Below, piece by piece: positions 59,057 through 64,000 of a DNA stretch of 64,000 nt; within the stretch, counting starts at the first letter, position 1; each line of letters opens with the position of its first letter. A program made the position numbers and the translations under genes. The DNA is from Thetidibacter halocola (GTDB lineage Bacteria; Pseudomonadota; Alphaproteobacteria; Rhodobacterales; Rhodobacteraceae), in the NCBI RefSeq assembly GCF_018224955.1, contig NZ_JAGTUU010000007.1, positions 186,001 through 250,000 on the forward strand. Reading direction: 5' to 3'. Below the pieces are notes generated by a model. It saw only the letters and a program-made list of their open reading frames with translations, did no database searches and was not told the origin of the DNA.

Positions 59057-61936
59057 GTGTCACTCTTCTTAATCGTAGCCTTACCATTCTTTGGCGCATT
59101 GCTGCCCGGCCTGATGAACTCGGCCGGTCGCTCCGCGTGTGCAGGGGTGACATTCACCGTCTCACTGGCCGCTTTTGTTGGACTGCTGACCAATCTGCCA
59201 TCCGTTCTTTCGGGCGACGTCGTCATGGCACGGGTCGACTGGATGCCGGCGCTCGGGTTGAACTTCACGCTGATGCTCGATGGGCTGGGGTTCTTCTTTG
59301 CCCTGTTGATCCTGGGAATCGGCCTTTTGATCATCGCCTATGCGCGGCACTATCTGAGCCGCGACGACAATATGGGCGAGTTCTTTACCTACCTCCTGCT
59401 TTTCCAGGGGGCGATGGTGGGTATCGTTCTCAGCGATAACATACTGCTGTTGCTGATCTTCTGGGAGTTGACGTCGCTATCTTCCTTCCTGCTCATCGGC
59501 TATTGGAAACACCTGCCAGAGGGCCGGCAAGGCGCGCGGATGGCCCTGGTGGTCACCGGCACGGGCGGCCTCGCGATGATCGGTGGCATGCTGATCCTGG
59601 GTCAGATCGTCGGCAGCTATGACCTGAGCGTGATCCTGGCGAATCGCGACCTCATCCAGGCGGATCCGCTGTACGTTCCGGCCTTGATCCTGATCCTGCT
59701 GGGATGCTTCACGAAATCGGCACAGTTTCCGTTCCATTTCTGGTTGCCGCACGCCATGGCCGCGCCGACGCCGGTGTCGGCCTATCTGCACTCGGCCACG
59801 ATGGTGAAGGCGGGCCTTTTCCTGATGGCCCGCATGTGGCCGGTCCTGTCCGGCACGCCGGAATGGTTCATGATCGTCACCACGGCCGGTTTGGTAACGA
59901 TGGTGCTGGCGGCGGTGATTGCCCTTTTCAAGCATGACCTGAAGGCGCTTCTGGCCTTTTCGACGGTCAGCCACCTTGGCCTGATCACGATGCTTCTGGG
60001 CACGGGCACGGCCTTTGGCGCGATGGCGGCGATGTTTCACATCCTGAATCACGCCACCTTCAAGGCTGCACTTTTCATGTCCGCCGGCATTGTCGACCAC
60101 GAGGCGCACACCCGCGATATCCGCCGGTTGGGCGGCCTGCGGACCCTGATGCCCGTGACGTTCGTGATCGTGACGCTGGCTGCGCTGTCGATGGCCGGGA
60201 TTCCGCTGCTCAACGGTTTCCTTTCCAAGGAAATGATGCTGGAAGAGGCGACCCACACCACGCTTTTCGGCATGCCTTGGCTTGTCCCTGCGCTGGCGAC
60301 CTTCGGCTCGCTTTTCTCGGCGGCCTATTGTTTCCGGCTGATCGGGCATGTGTTCCTCGGTCCGGTCCGGAACGACTATCCCGCCAAGCCGCATGATCCC
60401 GGTGCAGGTCTGTGGTTGCCGCCTGCGATCCTTGTCGTCTTTGTTGTGGGCATCGGCATTGCGCCCTTCCTGGCAGAGCCCTTTGTCAAGCTTGTCACCG
60501 CATCGGTTCTGGGCGGCGAGGCGGAGGTGCCCAAGGCCTATTTCAAGATCTGGCACGGATTGGTTCCGGCACTCTTCATGTCCATCGCGGCCGTCGTCGG
60601 CGGTCTGCTGTTGATGGCCGTCTATAATCCGGCGCTGCGCCTGTGGGATGCGGCACCGCGGCCCGAAGCCAAGGTGATCTTCGAAGCCATCGTCGAGGCT
60701 GTGGCCCGACTGGCCCGAAGGCTGATCCTGCCGCTGCACAATGGTGCATTCACGCGCTATGCGGTCATCGGAGCGATCGCGATCGTCGCGGCGGGCCTGC
60801 ATGCCTGGATCTCTGGTACGGCCGCTGCGCCCACGCGCACGATGCAGCCCGCAACCCCCATAGCGATCGCGGGCTGGCTGATGCTGGTCGGCGCAACCTG
60901 CGGGCTGGTCCTGATGCACCGGGACCGCCTCTTGTCGCTGATCCTGATCGGCATCGTCGGCCTCATGGTCTCGATCGGGTTTGCCTTCTTCAGCGCGCCG
61001 GATCTGGCAATGACGCAATTCACCGTCGAGGTGGTCACCATCATCCTGCTGCTGCTGGCGCTCAACTTCCTGCCAAAACGGACGCCGGTGGAAAGCTCGG
61101 TGCTGCGCCGTGTCCGTGATGCGGGCGTGGCCATCGCAGGTGGCCTGGCGACGTTCACGCTCGCCTATCACTACCTGCTGCGCGATGCGATCGGCACGCC
61201 GATCTCGGAATTCCACCTTGCCAACTCCTACAAGGGCGGCGGCGGCACGAACGTCGTCAACGTCATCCTCGTCGACTTCCGGGGCTTCGACACCTACGGC
61301 GAAATCATCGTTCTGGGAATCGCGGCCTTGCTGATCTACGCGTTGACCGAGACGCTTCTGCGCGGTCCGGTCCGCGCGCGGCTGTTGAACCGAAAGCCTG
61401 ATCAGCCGCGTGCGGGCGACATGCACCCGATGATGATGGTCGTGCTGACCCGGGTCGTGATGCCTGTCGTCCTGATGGTCGGCTTCTACATCTTCCTGCG
61501 GGGCCACAACGAACCGGGCGGCGGTTTCATCGCAGGCCTGATCGTTTCGATCGCCGTGGTGATGCAGTACATGGCAAGCGGGTTCGCCTGGACTTCCGCG
61601 CGGCTGAAGTATCCCTATCATGGGGTGATTGGTGCCGGCGTGCTGATCGCGGGGTTGACCGGGATCGGATCGTGGTTCGTGGGCAAGCCTTTCCTGACCT
61701 CGGACTTCACGTATGTCCGCATCCCACCCTTCCAGGAATTCGAACTGGCCACGGCGGCCCTGTTCGACCTGGGCGTCTTCCTGTCGGTTGTCGGCGCGGT
61801 CATGCTCTCGCTGGAGAGCTTCTCCCGACTTGCACGGCGCGCAGACGAGACGGACAGCGAGTATCCCATGGATATCGATCCATCCCGAGACAATCCGCCA
61901 CCTGACGCGGTCCAGCCCGCAAGGGAGAGTGTCTGA
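59057..61936 (+). CDS. mrpA: Mrp Na+/H+ antiporter, fused subunits A and B
   Basis: A 959-residue membrane protein, first gene of a multi-subunit cation/proton antiporter. About residues 1-780 are MrpA (complex I ND5-like, with LLIFWELTSLSSFLLIGYW and HFWLPHAMAAPTPVSAYLHSATMVKAG). The C-terminal 160 residues are MrpB-like (FYIFLRGHNEPGGGFIAGL). Fused AB is usual in alphaproteobacteria. The GTG start at 59057 has AGGAG 5 bases upstream. The ORF runs further upstream but without support. Confidence 0.92.
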   Translation: MSLFLIVALPFFGALLPGLMNSAGRSACAGVTFTVSLAAFVGLLTNLPSVLSGDVVMARVDWMPALGLNFTLMLDGLGFFFALLILGIGLLIIAYARHYLSRDDNMGEFFTYLLLFQGAMVGIVLSDNILLLLIFWELTSLSSFLLIGYWKHLPEGRQGARMALVVTGTGGLAMIGGMLILGQIVGSYDLSVILANRDLIQADPLYVPALILILLGCFTKSAQFPFHFWLPHAMAAPTPVSAYLHSATMVKAGLFLMARMWPVLSGTPEWFMIVTTAGLVTMVLAAVIALFKHDLKALLAFSTVSHLGLITMLLGTGTAFGAMAAMFHILNHATFKAALFMSAGIVDHEAHTRDIRRLGGLRTLMPVTFVIVTLAALSMAGIPLLNGFLSKEMMLEEATHTTLFGMPWLVPALATFGSLFSAAYCFRLIGHVFLGPVRNDYPAKPHDPGAGLWLPPAILVVFVVGIGIAPFLAEPFVKLVTASVLGGEAEVPKAYFKIWHGLVPALFMSIAAVVGGLLLMAVYNPALRLWDAAPRPEAKVIFEAIVEAVARLARRLILPLHNGAFTRYAVIGAIAIVAAGLHAWISGTAAAPTRTMQPATPIAIAGWLMLVGATCGLVLMHRDRLLSLILIGIVGLMVSIGFAFFSAPDLAMTQFTVEVVTIILLLLALNFLPKRTPVESSVLRRVRDAGVAIAGGLATFTLAYHYLLRDAIGTPISEFHLANSYKGGGGTNVVNVILVDFRGFDTYGEIIVLGIAALLIYALTETLLRGPVRARLLNRKPDQPRAGDMHPMMMVVLTRVVMPVVLMVGFYIFLRGHNEPGGGFIAGLIVSIAVVMQYMASGFAWTSARLKYPYHGVIGAGVLIAGLTGIGSWFVGKPFLTSDFTYVRIPPFQEFELATAALFDLGVFLSVVGAVMLSLESFSRLARRADETDSEYPMDIDPSRDNPPPDAVQPARESV

Positions 61937-61937
61937 C

Positions 61938-62294
61938 ATGGAACTGCTTGTTGCGACCGCCATCGGCATAATGACAGCCGGCGGGCTGTACCTCGTGCTG
62001 CGGCTGCGGACCTTTCCGGTGATCCTGGGCATGTCGCTGCTGACCTATGCGGTCAACGTATTCCTCTTCGCCTCAGGTCGCCTGACCGTCGGGGCACCGC
62101 CGATCCTGCGCGATGGGGTCACCACCTATACCGATCCGCTGCCGCAGGCGCTCGTTCTGACGGCAATCGTGATCTCGTTCGGGATGACGGCCGTGGTGGT
62201 CATGATCGCCCTCGGGGCCTTTCTCGGGGCTGACGACGACCATGTGGACGACCAGCCCGATACCGCTGACACGAAGCCGGAGGGCAAAGCATGA
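61938..62294 (+). CDS. mrpC: Mrp antiporter subunit C
   Basis: A 118-residue NuoK-like protein with three membrane segments. LRTFPVILGMSLLTYAVNVFLFASGR and DPLPQALVLTAIVISFGMTAVVVMIAL are diagnostic. The acidic C-terminal tail (ADDDHVDDQPD) is typical of this group. Its stop overlaps mrpD by four bases. Confidence 0.93.
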   Translation: MELLVATAIGIMTAGGLYLVLRLRTFPVILGMSLLTYAVNVFLFASGRLTVGAPPILRDGVTTYTDPLPQALVLTAIVISFGMTAVVVMIALGAFLGADDDHVDDQPDTADTKPEGKA

Positions 62295-63832
62295 ACCACT
62301 GGATCATCGCCCCCGTGGTTCTGCCCGCCGTGCTTGCGCCGTTCATCGTGCTGGCCGCGCGGTATCACATCGGGATTCAGCGTACCTTTTCCGTGGCCGG
62401 TGTGCTGGCTCTGATGGCCATCGCCCTTGGGCTTGTCGTGCAAGTGTCCGATGGGTCCATCCTGCTTTACCAGTTGAGCCATTGGGCCGCTCCCTTCGGC
62501 ATCGTTCTGGTGGGAGACAGGCTGTCGACGATGATGGTCCTGCTGACGGTGGTGCTGGCGCTGTTCGTGCTGCTTTACGCGATCGGGTCCGGCTGGGACA
62601 ACCGGGGGCGCCATTTCCACGCGCTGTTCCAGTTCCAGCTGATGGGGATCCTTGGCGCGTTCCTGACCGGCGACCTGTTCAACCTTTTCGTCTTTTTCGA
62701 GGTGCTTCTGATCGCCTCCTATGGCCTGATGATCCATGCGGGCGGCAACGCGCGGCTCAAGGCGGGGGTGCAATACGTGCTCTTCAACCTCGTCGGCTCC
62801 ACCCTCTTTCTGTTCGCGCTCGGGTCGATCTATGCCGAGACCGGCACGCTGAACATGGCCGACCTTGCCAATCGCGTCACGCTGATCGGCGCGGAGGAAA
62901 CCGTGGGCATTCGCGTCGCGGCGGTTCTTCTGCTGTTGGTCTTTGCGATCAAGGCGGCGGTCGTGCCGCTGCACTTCTGGCTGCCGTCGAGCTATGCCGA
63001 GGCGCCGGCTCCCGTCGCGGCCCTTTTTGCGATCATGACGAAGGTCGGGGCCTACGCGATCATCCGCGTCTACACGATGATTTTCCCGCCAGACCTGCAA
63101 GCCACGGCAGGGTTGCATGACCTGTGGCTGCTGCCGGCGGCGCTGGTCTCTCTTGCCATCGGGATGGTCGGCGTTCTGGCCGCCAGACGGCTGGATCGGC
63201 TGGTGGCCTTCTCTGTCATCGGATCGATGGGCATGGTGATGGTGGCGATCTCGCTGTTTACCCCGGCGGGCATTGCGGCGGCGCTTTACTACATCGTGCA
63301 TTCGACCCTGGCGGGTGCCGCCCTGTTCCTGATCTCGGATCTGGTGCGGACGGGTCGCGCAAACCTGGAACTGACGCCGCAGCCACCCTTCGGCGGACTC
63401 GCCTTGACCGCCGGGCTCTTCTTCGCGGGTGCGATTGCCATGGCGGGATTGCCGCCCTTGTCAGGGTTCCTCGGCAAACTCCTGGTGTTGGACGCCGCTA
63501 TCGGTTCAGACCTTGTCGTCTGGATCTGGGTGATCGTGCTGGTTTCAAGCCTGATCGGCATCGTGGGTTTTGCACGCGCGGGCAGCATGGTGTTCTGGAA
63601 GTCTCATGGTGAAGCGGCGTCCGAAGTCGCCTCGGCGATGACGCGTCCAGCGGTCCTGTCCTATGTCGCCGCGGGTGGTCTGATCTCGCTTCTGGTCGCA
63701 AACACGGTGTTTGCGGGACAGATGCATGCCTACACGACAACCATGGCCGCAGAGTTGTTCGCGCCGCAGCCCTATATCTCGACCGTGGTTGACACACCCG
63801 GCAAGCTCAGCAAGCCGAAGGAGGGCCTTTGA
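62291..63832 (+). CDS. mrpD: Mrp antiporter subunit D
   Basis: A 513-residue ND4/ND2-like membrane protein. DLFNLFVFFEVLLIASYGL and VPLHFWLPSSYAEAPAPVAALFAIMTKVGAYAIIRV are the conserved antiporter-like core. It overlaps mrpC and is followed one base later by mrpE. Confidence 0.94.
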   Translation: MNHWIIAPVVLPAVLAPFIVLAARYHIGIQRTFSVAGVLALMAIALGLVVQVSDGSILLYQLSHWAAPFGIVLVGDRLSTMMVLLTVVLALFVLLYAIGSGWDNRGRHFHALFQFQLMGILGAFLTGDLFNLFVFFEVLLIASYGLMIHAGGNARLKAGVQYVLFNLVGSTLFLFALGSIYAETGTLNMADLANRVTLIGAEETVGIRVAAVLLLLVFAIKAAVVPLHFWLPSSYAEAPAPVAALFAIMTKVGAYAIIRVYTMIFPPDLQATAGLHDLWLLPAALVSLAIGMVGVLAARRLDRLVAFSVIGSMGMVMVAISLFTPAGIAAALYYIVHSTLAGAALFLISDLVRTGRANLELTPQPPFGGLALTAGLFFAGAIAMAGLPPLSGFLGKLLVLDAAIGSDLVVWIWVIVLVSSLIGIVGFARAGSMVFWKSHGEAASEVASAMTRPAVLSYVAAGGLISLLVANTVFAGQMHAYTTTMAAELFAPQPYISTVVDTPGKLSKPKEGL

Positions 63833-63833
63833 T

Positions 63834-64000
63834 ATGGCACGTGCATTTCGCTGGCTGCTGCCGCACCCGTTACTGACGCTCCTTCTCACCTTGGTCTGGA
63901 CGCTCTTGCAGAATGAGGTCTCGGCCGGGATGGTGGTTTTCGGCTTGATCCTCGGGATCATCATCCCGTGGGGAACCTCGATCTGGTGGCCGGATACGCC
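63834..64000 (+). CDS. mrpE: Mrp antiporter subunit E (5' part)
   Basis: The first 55 residues of a small membrane protein: MARAFRWLLPHPLLTLLL, then WTLLQNEVSAGMVVFGLILG. This is the MrpE start. The gene is cut by the window end. mrpF and mrpG are expected next. Confidence 0.88.
   Translation, partial: MARAFRWLLPHPLLTLLLTLVWTLLQNEVSAGMVVFGLILGIIIPWGTSIWWPDT

Noticed and set aside
59477-62032. An 851-residue minus-strand frame opposite mrpA
   Set aside because: It is His/Gln/Arg-rich nonsense with no domain; the plus strand has the Mrp subunits with conserved motifs.

Overview
The window is GC-rich, gene-dense bacterial chromosome and reads as an alphaproteobacterium of the Rhodobacterales (Rhodobacteraceae/Roseobacter type). 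The evidence is a malyl-CoA lyase of the Mcl1 type, an lgt-midA-pgeF operon divergent from ubiK, an Hsp20-DUF1150 pair, an lptA-lptB-hpf-ptsN block, fused MrpAB and a DgcN-DgcA pair. No rRNA, tRNA, CRISPR array, insertion sequence or prophage was seen. This placement rests on gene content, not on a phylogeny.

Layout. 1-976: 5' part of a PAS sensor histidine kinase, minus strand. 1.1-5.7 kb: ribosomal proteins rpmC to rpmD with their own promoter and a strong terminator. 5.8-7.8 kb: Tat-exported metallo-beta-lactamase-fold protein and a P450. 7.8-17.6 kb: surface-glycan region (exporter permease, SH3 protein, cysQ, galU, galE, three glycosyltransferases, a two-headed sulfotransferase). 17.6-20.9 kb: ptsN, hpf, lptB, lptA, rnd. 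20.9-21.8 kb: AT-rich non-coding stretch with phased repeats ahead of an ExoY-like sugar transferase. 22-31 kb: housekeeping genes (flavin reductase, OmpA-like lipoprotein, AraC-MGMT repair protein, nth, PfkB kinase, subtilase, purK, purE). 31-36 kb: Hsp20/DUF1150, a Sat-CysC fused to an EPS-type wHTH domain, a second P450. 36-46 kb: rraB, trxB, an Lrp regulator, a Hint protein, pgeF-midA-lgt, ubiK, xylA, SseB-like, UDG. 45.5-50.7 kb: ArsR plus permease, NhaA, and the KpsT/KpsE-like export genes. 50.7-55.3 kb: accA, Spy-like, LysE, a methyltransferase, mcl1. 55.6-58.6 kb: the D-glutamate genes dgcN-dgcA-dat. 59-64 kb: the mrp antiporter operon, running off the end.

How the genes may work together. 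The most striking theme is a dispersed toolkit for a sulfated surface polysaccharide. It has sulfate activation to PAPS (Sat-CysC, here joined to an exopolysaccharide-type regulator domain), a double sulfotransferase, PAP recycling (CysQ), UDP-sugar supply (GalU, GalE), an initiating sugar transferase, glycosyltransferases, and an ABC exporter whose permease lies 39 kb from its probable ATPase and co-polymerase. This link is inferred from family functions and position. Other notable points are a ribosomal cluster cut at both ends, a D-glutamate catabolic operon with a structured spacer, phased direct repeats in two promoter regions, and a 46-residue gene with a near-perfect ribosome binding site.
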